NCBI RefSeq assembly: GCF_030406605.1 | Contig: NZ_CP129104.1 | Span: 2,010,799 to 2,074,798 of the forward strand | Source: Curtobacterium sp. 458 | GTDB taxonomy: Bacteria; Actinomycetota; Actinomycetes; Actinomycetales; Microbacteriaceae | Direction: 5' to 3' | DNA length: 64,000 bases | Shown: piece after piece, positions 43,194 through 51,384 of the stretch | Layout: the number at the start of each line of letters is the position of its first letter | Position numbering within the stretch: position 1 is the first letter of the stretch | Made by a program: the position numbers and the translations under genes | Notes under the pieces: generated by a model | What the model was told of the DNA's origin: nothing | The model's database searches: none | What the model saw: only the letters and a program-made list of their open reading frames with translations

Positions 43194-44230
43194 GCCGCCG
43201 CCTCCTCGTCCACGGTGGTGCCGCTCGCACGCAGGTCGCGGACGGCCTCGTCGACGGCGTGCGGGTCGTCGCTCGTCAGCTCGTAGGTGAGCGAGCCGAT
43301 CCGGCGCTCCCGGATCTCGCCCACACCGCCGAACACGAGTTCGGCCGTCACGCCGTGCGCGCGCCACGCGGCGTCGATGCGGTTCTGCAGGCCGACCTCG
43401 TCGGAGATCTGCACGGTGACGAGTCGACCGGTGTGGTGCTCACGGAGTCGCACGAGCTGCTCCGCGGACGGTCGGTCGTGCAGGGCCGTCCGGACGAACC
43501 GCTGCGCGGCCGGGGTCTGCGGCTTCGAGAACACGTCGTACACGTCGCCGACCTCGACCACCCGGCCGTGCTCCATGACGGCGACGCGGTCCGCGATCTG
43601 CCGCACGGCGTCCATCTCGTGCGTGATGACGATGATCGTGACGCCGAGCTCCCGGTTCACCCGGCGGAGCAGCCCGAGGACCTCCGACGTGGTGTCCGGG
43701 TCGAGGGCGCTCGTGGCCTCGTCGGCGAGCAGGAGCTCGGGGTTCGACGCGAGCGCACGGGCGATGCCGACGCGCTGCTTCTGCCCGCCGGAGAGCTGCT
43801 CGGGGTAGGCGTAGGCGCGGTCGAGCAGTCCGACGAAGTCGAGCAGCTCCGCCACCCGACGGTCGCGCTCCTGCTTGCCGACACCGGCGACCTTCAGCGG
43901 GTACGCGACGTTGCCCGCGATCGTCCGGGACCGGAACAGGTTGAACTGCTGGAAGATCATCCCGATGCGCCGACGCGCCTGACGGCGATCCCGCTCGGGG
44001 ATCGCCGTCAGGTCCTGGCCGGCGACCGTCACCGACCCGGAGCTCGGGAGCTCGAGGGCGTTGACGAGCCGGACGAGCGTCGACTTGCCGGCACCCGAGT
44101 AGCCGATCACCCCGAGGACCTCTCCCTGGTGCACGTCCAGGGAGACGTCCTCGACCGCGGTGACGGTCTCGCCGGTGTCGGCGCGGCGGTAGTGCTTCGA
44201 GACGCCGCGGAGTTCGACGAGGGCAGACAC
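43190..44230 (-). CDS. metN: Methionine ABC transporter ATP-binding protein
   Basis: A 346-residue ATPase with Walker A GYSGAGKST, signature LSGGQKQRVGIARAL, Walker B LLADEATSALD and the H-loop ITHEMDAV. The C-terminal ~100 residues form the NIL regulatory domain (ELVFGGVGEIRERRIGSLTYEL) that binds methionine and causes feedback inhibition. The GTG start overlaps the metQ stop by one base. Confidence 0.96.
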   Translation of the reverse strand: MSALVELRGVSKHYRRADTGETVTAVEDVSLDVHQGEVLGVIGYSGAGKSTLVRLVNALELPSSGSVTVAGQDLTAIPERDRRQARRRIGMIFQQFNLFRSRTIAGNVAYPLKVAGVGKQERDRRVAELLDFVGLLDRAYAYPEQLSGGQKQRVGIARALASNPELLLADEATSALDPDTTSEVLGLLRRVNRELGVTIIVITHEMDAVRQIADRVAVMEHGRVVEVGDVYDVFSKPQTPAAQRFVRTALHDRPSAEQLVRLREHHTGRLVTVQISDEVGLQNRIDAAWRAHGVTAELVFGGVGEIRERRIGSLTYELTSDDPHAVDEAVRDLRASGTTVDEEAAA

Positions 44231-45183
44231 TACTGCTTGGCCGCCTTCGCGTCCTGCTCGACGGTGGCGAGCTCGCTCTGCAGCTGGGAGGCGCTCACGT
44301 TGCGCGCGACGGCCTGCGGGTAGTCCTCCTTGAACGCCTTCTGCACCGCGCTGTCCTGGAACAGCTTCGCGAGGGCCAGGTAGGTCGTGTCGTCCTCGTC
44401 GGCCTTCCGGACGGCGAACACGTTGACGTACGGGGCTGCGCTGGCACTCGACGGGTCGTCCTTCGAGATGACGTCCTTGACCGGCAGGCCGGCAGCGGTC
44501 GCGAAGTTGTTGTTCACCACGGCTGCGGCGACGGAGCCCTGCTGCAGCGCGTTCGCGGTCTGCGAGGCGTCGAGGGTCTGCACGTCGACCTTGTGCGTCT
44601 CGATGTCAGCGGTCGTCGAGAACGCCGTCCCGCCGTTCTTCAGCGTGAGGAGCTTCGCGTCCTGCAGCACGAGGAGGGCACGCGCCTGGTTGATCGCGTC
44701 GTTCGGGATCGCGACCTTCGCGTCCGCCGGCAGGGCCGAGGCGCTGTCGTACTTCGTCGCGTAGAGCGGCAGCGGGTAGACGGCCGTCGAGCCGATCGGC
44801 TGCAGGTCGTCGTCCGAGGTGACGTTGTAGTCCGCGAGGTACTGGATGTGCTGGAACTGGTTGATGTCGACCTGGCCGTCCTTCAGCGCCGGGTTCGGCA
44901 GCGAGTAGTCCGAGAAGTTCACGAGCTGCACGGTGACGTTCAGTTTCTCCTTCGCGAGCTTCGTGTAGGTCTTCCAGTACGGCAGCGCCTTGTCCGCGAC
45001 ACCGATCTTCACCGTCTTGGCGGCACCGCCGTCGGCAGTCGCACCCGCTCCGCCGTCACCACCGGCACGGACGGCACCGACGATCACGGCGACGACGATC
45101 GCGACGACGACGACGGCCGCAGCGACGATCCAGCCGATCGGACGCTTGCCCTTCGGCTTCTGGGGCAGTGCAGGTGCGGACAT
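44230..45183 (-). CDS. metQ: Methionine-binding protein with membrane anchor instead of lipobox
   Basis: A 317-residue NlpA/MetQ-family substrate-binding protein: VKIGVADKALPYWKTYTKLAKEKLNVTVQLVNFSDYSLPNPALKDGQVDINQFQHIQYL, with the fold continuing to the end. Instead of a signal peptide with a lipidated cysteine it has KRPIGWIVAAAVVVVAIVVAVIVG (about residues 13-36) after a short cytoplasmic tail. It is therefore probably held by an uncleaved N-terminal helix. GAGGAG precedes the ATG; first gene of metQNI. Confidence 0.92.
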   Translation of the reverse strand: MSAPALPQKPKGKRPIGWIVAAAVVVVAIVVAVIVGAVRAGGDGGAGATADGGAAKTVKIGVADKALPYWKTYTKLAKEKLNVTVQLVNFSDYSLPNPALKDGQVDINQFQHIQYLADYNVTSDDDLQPIGSTAVYPLPLYATKYDSASALPADAKVAIPNDAINQARALLVLQDAKLLTLKNGGTAFSTTADIETHKVDVQTLDASQTANALQQGSVAAAVVNNNFATAAGLPVKDVISKDDPSSASAAPYVNVFAVRKADEDDTTYLALAKLFQDSAVQKAFKEDYPQAVARNVSASQLQSELATVEQDAKAAKQ

Positions 45184-45297
45184 GGTGCTCCTCGTGGGGT
45201 GAGCGGTGCGTGGTCTTCGACTCGCCCGCGGAGCAGCACTGGTCCGTGGCGTGCGACGAGTGTGACCGGTGACCCACGGGTGCCGCGAGTTGCGTTC

Positions 45298-45323
45298 CGC
45301 TGTGTTACAGCCGTGTGACAGCG
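45298..45323. promoter_or_regulatory. Inverted repeat CGCTGT-N14-ACAGCG between metQ and a divergent gene
   Basis: The 6-bp arms enclose two direct GTGTNACAG copies spaced 11 bp. It lies 115-140 bp upstream of metQ and 22 nt before the divergent gene. It is a possible methionine- or sulfur-responsive operator. No SAM riboswitch motif was seen in the metQ leader. Confidence 0.4.
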
Positions 45324-45344
45324 CGGTCGGGTTCACTCGGACGG

Positions 45345-45842
45345 GTGCGGAGCATCGAACTCGTCCTGTCCCCGGCGTCGGACGCGGCCGTCCGAGCAGT
45401 GTGGGACGAGCTGATCGCTGACGACCTGCCGAGCCTCGGTCGGCACGTGTCGGCGTCGAACGCGCCGCACGTCACCCTCGCTGCCGGTCCGGACCTGCCC
45501 CTTCCGACCGGGTTCGACGCGCCCGTGCCCGCGACGCTCCGGCTCGGCGGTGTCCTGCTCTTCCCCGCCGGTCCGGAGCGGTCCGTGCTCGTCCGGGCCG
45601 TCGTCGTCGACCCGGCGCTCGCCGCCTTCCACGAGGCCGTCCACCGCGCTGCGCCCGGCGGCGTCGACACCTCGCTGCCGGGTGCGTGGTCGCCGCACGT
45701 GTCGTTCGCACGGCGGGTCCGGGACGTCGATCTCCCGCGGGCGCTGGCGGCACTCCGGCGGGCACCGCTGCCCGAGGTGCTCGAGGTGGGCGGCGTGCGG
45801 TTCTGGGACGGCGAGGCGGGGGCGGTCACGCCGCTGGCGTGA
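45345..45842 (+). CDS. 2'-5' RNA ligase-like (2H phosphoesterase) protein
   Basis: A 165-residue protein with the two catalytic H-x-T/S motifs of the 2H superfamily: NAPHVTLAAG and WSPHVSFARR. Such proteins cleave cyclic phosphodiesters or ligate 2'-5' RNA ends. GTG 45345 gives a natural beta-strand start (VRSIELVLSP) and lies 7 nt after a weak TTCACT box. It is divergent from metQ. Confidence 0.87.
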   Translation: MRSIELVLSPASDAAVRAVWDELIADDLPSLGRHVSASNAPHVTLAAGPDLPLPTGFDAPVPATLRLGGVLLFPAGPERSVLVRAVVVDPALAAFHEAVHRAAPGGVDTSLPGAWSPHVSFARRVRDVDLPRALAALRRAPLPEVLEVGGVRFWDGEAGAVTPLA

Positions 45843-45918
45843 GGAGCGGGTCGGCGCCGGGACGGGCCTCCCGGCTGCGTCGTCCCGTCCGCGTCCCGCC
45901 GCCGTCGGCGTGCCGTCG

Positions 45919-47166
45919 TCAGACCCCGAGGACGCGCTCGGCGAAGGCGGAGCCGAAGACGCGGTCCGGGTCCGCGGCGCGGACCAGGTCGCGGACGGCC
46001 GGGAGGCGCGGGTACAGCCCGGCGATCGCCTCGCCGTCCAGGGAGCTCATCTTCCCCCAGTGCGGCCGCCCGTCGAAGGGGGCGAGCAGACCCTCGAGGT
46101 CGGGCAGGAGCGCCGCGACCTCGGCCGGGTGCTTCTTCCAGGTGAAGGCGATGCAGAGCACGTCCTCACCCTGGGTCGGACTCAGCCAGAACGGATCGGC
46201 CGCCATCGTCCGGAGTTCGCAGACGTGCAGGTGCGGCTGGATGCGCGCCGCCATCGTCCGGACGGCGTCGAGGGCCGCCGCCGCGTGCCGGAGCGGGACG
46301 AAGTGCTCGCTCTGGACCTCGGACCCGACGCTCGGGACCGACTCGATGGGGAAGTGCGGCAGGCGGTCCCACCACGGACCGACCGACCCGTCGCGGGCGG
46401 TGTGGTGCCCGTCACCCGGTGTCCCCGGCCGCTTCGGCGCACCGAGGAGGTGTTCCGGCACAGTCACGTCGACGGCGCCGTCGGGGACGCGGGACTTCAC
46501 GAGCACGTCGCTGATCTCGTCGCCGAACACCGTGTACGAGCACACCGAGTAGCCGGCGGCGTGGACCTCGGCGACGTGCGCGGTGAAGACGTCCCACGGG
46601 ACCGGGCCGTAGGAGTCCTGCCGCATGCCGTACGTCGACTGGAGGTCGAGGGTCACCCGGGTCACGATGCCGAACAGCCCGAGGTGGAGGACCGTGCCCG
46701 CGAACCCGGGGTCGTCGCGGCGCACGGTGTGGAGCTCGCCGTCCGGGCCGATCAGCTCGAGGGAGCGGACGGCGGTGCTCAGCGAACCGAGCGTCGTGCC
46801 GGAGCCGTGCGTGCCGGTCGCGACCGCGCCGCCGATCGAGATGTGCGGCAGCGAGCCCATGTTGTGCAGGGCGAACCCGGCGCGGTCGATCTCCGGTGCG
46901 ACGAGTCCGTACCGGGTCCCGGCGCCCATCGTCGCGGTCCGTGCGTCGGTGTCGACGACGAGGTCGGTCGGGACGCCCGTGAGGTCGAGCAGCACGCCGG
47001 GGGTGTCCGCGACGTCGTTGAACGAGTGCCGGGTGCCGAGGCCGTGCACCCGCGGGGAGCGGGCGACGACCTCGGCGGCCTCGGCCACGGAGCCGGGCCG
47101 GACGACGCGCTCCGCCGTGTAGGTGACCGTGCCGGACCAGTTCAGCTCGCTCGTCGTCGACCGCAT
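45919..47166 (-). CDS. FAD-linked alditol oxidase / sugar-lactone oxidase-like protein
   Basis: A 415-residue VAO-family flavoprotein. ELNWSGTVTYTAERVVRPGSVAE is the typical N-terminus of actinobacterial xylitol/alditol oxidases, and LGTRHSFNDVADT holds the residue region that attaches FAD through histidine. The C-terminal half ends with FWLSPTQGEDVLCIAFTWKK and RPHWGKM, matching alditol oxidase. It would oxidise a polyol with O2. ATG 47166 fits homologue starts and a CATCGT -10-like box 7 nt upstream; ATG 47220 is an alternative adding 18 residues. Confidence 0.87.
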   Translation of the reverse strand: MRSTTSELNWSGTVTYTAERVVRPGSVAEAAEVVARSPRVHGLGTRHSFNDVADTPGVLLDLTGVPTDLVVDTDARTATMGAGTRYGLVAPEIDRAGFALHNMGSLPHISIGGAVATGTHGSGTTLGSLSTAVRSLELIGPDGELHTVRRDDPGFAGTVLHLGLFGIVTRVTLDLQSTYGMRQDSYGPVPWDVFTAHVAEVHAAGYSVCSYTVFGDEISDVLVKSRVPDGAVDVTVPEHLLGAPKRPGTPGDGHHTARDGSVGPWWDRLPHFPIESVPSVGSEVQSEHFVPLRHAAAALDAVRTMAARIQPHLHVCELRTMAADPFWLSPTQGEDVLCIAFTWKKHPAEVAALLPDLEGLLAPFDGRPHWGKMSSLDGEAIAGLYPRLPAVRDLVRAADPDRVFGSAFAERVLGV

Positions 47167-47238
47167 GCCGCCCACGATGCCACGCGCGGCCGACGGGCGC
47201 TGCGGCACGTGGCCGGTCATCCGCGCCCCTGGTGCAAT

Positions 47239-47300
47239 CGCGCCCCCTCACGGACATCGCGCCCCGTGGTGACGGGGCGCGATGTCCGGGAGGGGGCGCG
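47239..47300. terminator. 28-bp hairpin with one mismatch
   Basis: 47239-47266 pairs with 47273-47300 at 27 of 28 positions around a 6-nt loop. Each arm carries two GCGCCCC/GGGGCGC blocks. It lies 53 nt after the stop of the MFS gene, and would end that transcript before the alditol-oxidase promoter. Confidence 0.8.
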
Positions 47301-47352
47301 AAGGGGAACGCGGCGTCGCGGCCGCAGGACCGGTCTGGTGCTCGGGCGAGCG

Positions 47353-48828
47353 TCAGTGCATCGACGGAGCCGGTGCACCCTCCGGCGTCGCGGGTCGACG
47401 GACCATCGACGCGGTCACGATGCCGGCGAGCGAGATGATCGCCCCGACGAGGAAGGCCGTCCGTACGCCCGTCGCCGTGGCCGCCGCGACGTCCGCTGCT
47501 CCCGAGCTCGCCGCGCCCGCCGCACCGATGGTGAGCAGGGTCACAAAGAGCGCCGTGCCGGCGGCCCCGGCGAGCTGCTGTGCGGTACCGAGCACCGCGC
47601 TGCCGTGCGAGTACAGCTTCGGCGGCAGCCCGCCGAGCGCCGAGGTGAAGAGCGGCGTGAAGGTCAGCGCCAGCCCGATGCTCAGGACGACGTGCGCACC
47701 GAGGACGAACCACACGCTCGTACCGGTGCCGACGGTCGAGAGCGCCCAGAGCACGGCGCTGACGATGATCGAGCCGGGGACGAGCAGCACCCGCGGGCCG
47801 CGACGGTCGTAGACGCGGCCGACCACTGGCGACAGCAGCCCCATGATCAGCCCGCCGGGCAGCAGGAGGAGCCCGACCTGCAGGACCTCGAGCCCGAGGA
47901 CGCGCTCGAGGTAGATCGGCAGCAGGATGAGCGTGCCGAACATCGCCATGAAGCTGACGACCATCGCGACGATCGGGATGGTGAAGCCGGCGGTGCGGAA
48001 CGTGCGCAGGTCGAGCAGGGCCGAGTCGCTGCGCTGCAGGCGGGTCTGTCGGAGCACGAACACCGCGAGGGCGACCACGCCGACCACGAGCGACACGATC
48101 GGCACGAGCGGCCCGGTCGACCCGGCCTCGCCGATGCTCGACAGTCCGTAGACGAGCCCGCCGAACGCGAAGGCGGACAGCGCGACGGAGAGCACGTCGA
48201 TCGGGGCCTTCCGCGGCGTGGACACGTTGCGCACCTTGACCATGCCGAGGATCAGCGCGGCGATCGCGATCGGGAGCACGAAGCCGAAGAGCCAGCGCCA
48301 CGAGAACGCGTTGAGGATCAGCCCGGAGATCGTCGGACCGACGGCCGGGGCGACGGAGATGACGATCGAGATGTTGCCCATCACGCGCCCGCGGTGCGCC
48401 GGCTCGACGAGCGTGAGCACCGTCGTCATGAGGAGCGGCATCATGATCGCCGTCCCGCTCGCCTGCACGATGCGCCCGACGAGCAGCATCGTGAAGCCCG
48501 GCGCGAGCAGCGCGACGAGCGTGCCGGCGGAGAACAGGCTCATCGCCCAGACGAACACCGGCCGCGTGTTGAACCGCTGCAGCAGGAACCCGGTGATCGG
48601 GATGACGACGGCCATCGTGAGGAGGAACCCGGTCGTCAGCCACTGGCCCGTGGCCGCGCTGATGCCGAGGTCGTCCATGAGCCGGGGGAGCGCGACGCCC
48701 ATGATCGTCTCGTTGAGGATCACCACGAACGCGGAGACGAGCAGGAGTCCGATCACGAGCCGGGTCTCGCCGGCGGACGGCTGCGTCACGCTCCCGGTGC
48801 GGGGTGCGGAATCGACGGCCTGGGTCAT
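47353..48828 (-). CDS. MFS drug transporter, DHA2 (MDR) family
   Basis: A 491-residue protein with about 14 helices. VVILNETIMGVALPRLMDDLG is the family D/E-T-I-V-x-x-A-L-P motif, GFLLQRFNTRPVF the motif A loop, and SVAPAVGPTISGLIL the antiporter motif C. A probable proton-coupled multidrug exporter. AGGAG precedes ATG 48828. An AT-richer stretch at 48899-48915 (GGATTCGATTATTCC) may be the operator of an unlinked regulator. Confidence 0.92.
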   Translation of the reverse strand: MTQAVDSAPRTGSVTQPSAGETRLVIGLLLVSAFVVILNETIMGVALPRLMDDLGISAATGQWLTTGFLLTMAVVIPITGFLLQRFNTRPVFVWAMSLFSAGTLVALLAPGFTMLLVGRIVQASGTAIMMPLLMTTVLTLVEPAHRGRVMGNISIVISVAPAVGPTISGLILNAFSWRWLFGFVLPIAIAALILGMVKVRNVSTPRKAPIDVLSVALSAFAFGGLVYGLSSIGEAGSTGPLVPIVSLVVGVVALAVFVLRQTRLQRSDSALLDLRTFRTAGFTIPIVAMVVSFMAMFGTLILLPIYLERVLGLEVLQVGLLLLPGGLIMGLLSPVVGRVYDRRGPRVLLVPGSIIVSAVLWALSTVGTGTSVWFVLGAHVVLSIGLALTFTPLFTSALGGLPPKLYSHGSAVLGTAQQLAGAAGTALFVTLLTIGAAGAASSGAADVAAATATGVRTAFLVGAIISLAGIVTASMVRRPATPEGAPAPSMH

Positions 48829-48980
48829 GCGGGGCTCCTGGTGGATCGCGACGTACGGGACGAGGGGGCGCCGGAGCGCAGACAGGGCAACCGCCTGAAC
48901 GGATTCGATTATTCCGCTTCCGTCCGACACCGGCGAGCCGAGCCGCACGCCGTATCGGCGCGCCGAGCGGCACGCCCCGC

Positions 48981-49262
48981 TCAGTGCAGGATCGAGAACC
49001 CCTCGGTGTCCCCGTGCGGGATGACCGGACGGAGCGTCACCTCGGCCACCTCGGCCGAGGGCGGCCCGCTGTGCAGCAGGTCCATGAGCCGGTTGACCGC
49101 TGCGGACGGCCCCTCGGCCTCCACCTCGACCGTCCCGTCGAACAGGTTCCGCGCGTACCCGACGAGGTCGAGCCCGTCGGCCTTCCGCGCCGTCCAGTAC
49201 CGGAAACCGACCCCCTGCACCGTGCCCGACACCACCGCGTGCATCCTCGTCACCGTCGTCAT
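48981..49262 (-). CDS. acyP: Acylphosphatase
   Basis: A 93-residue enzyme hydrolysing acyl phosphates. The active-site loop GTVQGVGFRYWTARKA with the phosphate-binding arginine and the catalytic asparagine in GYARNLFDGTVEVEAEG are both present. Length is typical (90-100). It lies divergent from nrtR, 103 bp apart. The physiological substrate is unknown. Confidence 0.95.
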   Translation of the reverse strand: MTTVTRMHAVVSGTVQGVGFRYWTARKADGLDLVGYARNLFDGTVEVEAEGPSAAVNRLMDLLHSGPPSAEVAEVTLRPVIPHGDTEGFSILH

Positions 49263-49307
49263 GCCCTCACCGTAGGCGTGCGCTCCCCGGACGAGTTTTC
49301 GGCGGTG

Positions 49308-49376
49308 TTACCGACTCGTGAAACCCGGTGATAGAGTCATCGCAACCCGAACACTTCGAGTCAACATGACACTATC
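49308..49376 (+). promoter_or_regulatory. nrtR-nad promoter with inverted-repeat NrtR box
   Basis: TTACCG (49308-49313), an 18-bp spacer and TAGAGT (49332-49337) form a promoter. GATAGAGTCAT (49330-49340) and ATGACACTATC (49366-49376) are inverted arms with one mismatch; the first covers the -10 and the second covers the nrtR start codon. An additional AGTCAACATGAC palindrome lies at 49359-49370. This layout fits autorepression by NrtR. Confidence 0.6.
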
Positions 49377-50073
49377 TTCTGAGCCCTCCATCCGCGTCGC
49401 GGTGTCCACCGTGATCGTCGCGCTGCGTCCGCACCCGGACACGGGTGCACCGGCGCTGTGGATGCCGCTCGTGCGTCGGGTCGCGGAACCGTACGAGGGC
49501 TCGTGGGCGCTGCCCGGCGGCTGGGTCCGACCGGACGAGGGGCTCGAGGACTCCGCCGCGGCGCGCCTCCGGGAGACCACGAACGTGCAGCCGCGGTACC
49601 TCGAGCAGCTCTACGCGTTCGGGGACGTCGACCGCTCCCCGAGCAGGGTCGTGTCGATCGTGTACTGGGCCCTGGTGCACCCGGACGAGGCGAACGTCGT
49701 GCCCGACGACTGGAACGTCCGCTGGTTCCTCGCCGACGAGCACCCGCCGCTCGCGTTCGACCACGACCGCATCGTCGAGTACGCCCTGTGGCGGCTGCGG
49801 AACAAGATGTCGTACTCCCGGATCGCGCAGGCGTTCCTCGGCGACCGGTTCACCCTCGCCGAGCTCCGCGGAGTGTACGAGGCCGTGCTCGGGCGGGCGC
49901 TCGACCCCGCGAACTTCCGACGACAGGTGGAGAAGACCGACGCGGTCCTGCCCACCGACGAGACCACGAGCGGGGGACGGCACCGTCCGGCCCGGCTCTA
50001 CCGTTCCAACCCCGACCTCGCGTACGCGGACAACGGTCCGCTGCAGCGGACCGAGCAGCCAACGAACCGATAG
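49366..50073 (+). CDS. nrtR: NrtR-type Nudix-related regulator of NAD synthesis
   Basis: A 235-residue protein with an N-terminal Nudix domain and a C-terminal winged helix (MSYSRIAQAFLGDRFTLAELRGVYEAVLGRALDPANFRRQVEK). The Nudix box is degenerate: GGWVRPDEGLEDSAAARLRETTN lacks the REUxEE glutamates, as expected for the regulator branch that senses ADP-ribose rather than hydrolysing it. Position directly upstream of nadABC confirms the role. ATG 49366 is preferred; GTG 49318 would start before the -10 box. Confidence 0.88.
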   Translation: MTLSSEPSIRVAVSTVIVALRPHPDTGAPALWMPLVRRVAEPYEGSWALPGGWVRPDEGLEDSAAARLRETTNVQPRYLEQLYAFGDVDRSPSRVVSIVYWALVHPDEANVVPDDWNVRWFLADEHPPLAFDHDRIVEYALWRLRNKMSYSRIAQAFLGDRFTLAELRGVYEAVLGRALDPANFRRQVEKTDAVLPTDETTSGGRHRPARLYRSNPDLAYADNGPLQRTEQPTNR

Positions 50074-50081
50074 GAACCACC

Positions 50082-51353
50082 GTGTCCATCGCGACCACGA
50101 TCGAGCTCATCTCCAACGGCGGCGCCGCCGGCAGCACGTGCACACCGGACCTCGCGGTGCCCACGTGGGACTTCGACTCCCGGCCCGGCTACGGTCCGGG
50201 GTCGTCGATGTCCGACGTCATCCCGACCGGGGCTCCCCGGCAGGGCGGCATCCCCGACGAGTACAAGACCGCGAGCGACGAGGAACTGCACGAGCGCATC
50301 GAGCGGGCGAAGGCCACCCTCGGCGACCGCGTCGTCGTCCTCGGGCACTTCTACCAGCGGGACGAGGTCGTGCGGCACGCGGACTTCCTCGGTGACTCGT
50401 TCCAGCTCGCCAACGCCGCGCTGACGAAGCCCGACGCCGAGGCCATCGTGTTCTGCGGCGTCCACTTCATGGCGGAGACGGCGGACATCCTCGCGCGGGA
50501 CGACCAGCGGGTCATCCTGCCGAACCTCGCCGCGGGCTGCTCGATGGCCGACATGGCGGACATCGACAGCGTCGAGCAGGCCTGGGCCGAGCTCACGGCG
50601 GTCTACGGCACCGAGCCGGACGCCGACGGACGCGTCCCGGTCATCCCGGTCACCTACATGAACTCCGCGGCGGACCTCAAGGCGTTCTGCGGCCGGAACG
50701 GCGGCATCGTCTGCACGAGCTCGAACGCCGCGACCGTCCTCGAGTGGGCGTTCGAGCGCGGGCAGCGCGTCCTGTTCTTCCCCGACCAGCACCTCGGCCG
50801 CAACACCGCGAAGGCCATGGGGATCAGCACCGACCGCATGCCGATGTGGAACCCGCGGAAGGCGCTCGGCGGCAACGACGTCGCGGCCCTGCAGGACGCC
50901 CGGGTGATCCTCTGGCACGGCTTCTGCTCGGTGCACCGCCGCTTCACCGTCGACCAGATCGACCAGGCCCGACGCGACCACCCCGGCGTGCAGGTCATCG
51001 TCCACCCGGAGTGCCCGATGGCGGTCGTGGACGCCGCGGACCACGCGGGCAGCACCGACCTCATCCGGAAGACCGTGGCGGCCGCGACCGAGCCGACGAC
51101 GTTCGCGATCGGCACCGAGATCAACATGGTGAACCGGCTCGCGGCGGAGTACCCGCAGCACACGATCTTCTGCCTGGACCCGGTCGTCTGCCCGTGCTCG
51201 ACCATGTACCGGATCCACCCCGGCTACCTCGCGTGGGTGCTCGAGGCGCTCGTCCGCGGTGAGGTCCTCAACGAGATCGTCGTGCCCACCGACGTCCAGG
51301 CCGACGCCAGGGTCGCCCTCGAGCGCATGCTCGCCGCCAAGCCCCGCGGCTGA
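50082..51353 (+). CDS. nadA: Quinolinate synthase A, [4Fe-4S] enzyme
   Basis: A 423-residue enzyme condensing iminoaspartate with dihydroxyacetone phosphate to quinolinate, second step of de novo NAD synthesis. It shows VVVLGHFYQRDEVV, FCGVHFMAETADIL, NLAAGCSMADMA, WHGFCSVHRRF, VHPECPMAVVDAAD and DPVVCPCSTMYRI. Likely cluster ligands are C153, C282 and one of C370/C372. It belongs to the long actinobacterial form with an extra ~55 N-terminal residues. The GTG start has AGGAA upstream, 9 nt after nrtR. Confidence 0.95.
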   Translation: MSIATTIELISNGGAAGSTCTPDLAVPTWDFDSRPGYGPGSSMSDVIPTGAPRQGGIPDEYKTASDEELHERIERAKATLGDRVVVLGHFYQRDEVVRHADFLGDSFQLANAALTKPDAEAIVFCGVHFMAETADILARDDQRVILPNLAAGCSMADMADIDSVEQAWAELTAVYGTEPDADGRVPVIPVTYMNSAADLKAFCGRNGGIVCTSSNAATVLEWAFERGQRVLFFPDQHLGRNTAKAMGISTDRMPMWNPRKALGGNDVAALQDARVILWHGFCSVHRRFTVDQIDQARRDHPGVQVIVHPECPMAVVDAADHAGSTDLIRKTVAAATEPTTFAIGTEINMVNRLAAEYPQHTIFCLDPVVCPCSTMYRIHPGYLAWVLEALVRGEVLNEIVVPTDVQADARVALERMLAAKPRG

Positions 51354-51384
51354 CGCGGGACCGCCGGGACGGAAGGAGCACACC

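Noticed and set aside
45184..45344. Possible SAM riboswitch in the metQ leader
   Set aside because: Neither the SAM-I (CTTATC...AGAG) nor the SAM-IV (CGGCAACCC) core was found; only an inverted repeat is present.
45550..49275. Open frame of over 1200 codons on the plus strand
   Set aside because: It runs antisense through the alditol oxidase, MFS and acylphosphatase genes. Its translation is a low-complexity R/G/D/E-rich chain without any domain, as expected of a shadow frame in very GC-rich DNA.
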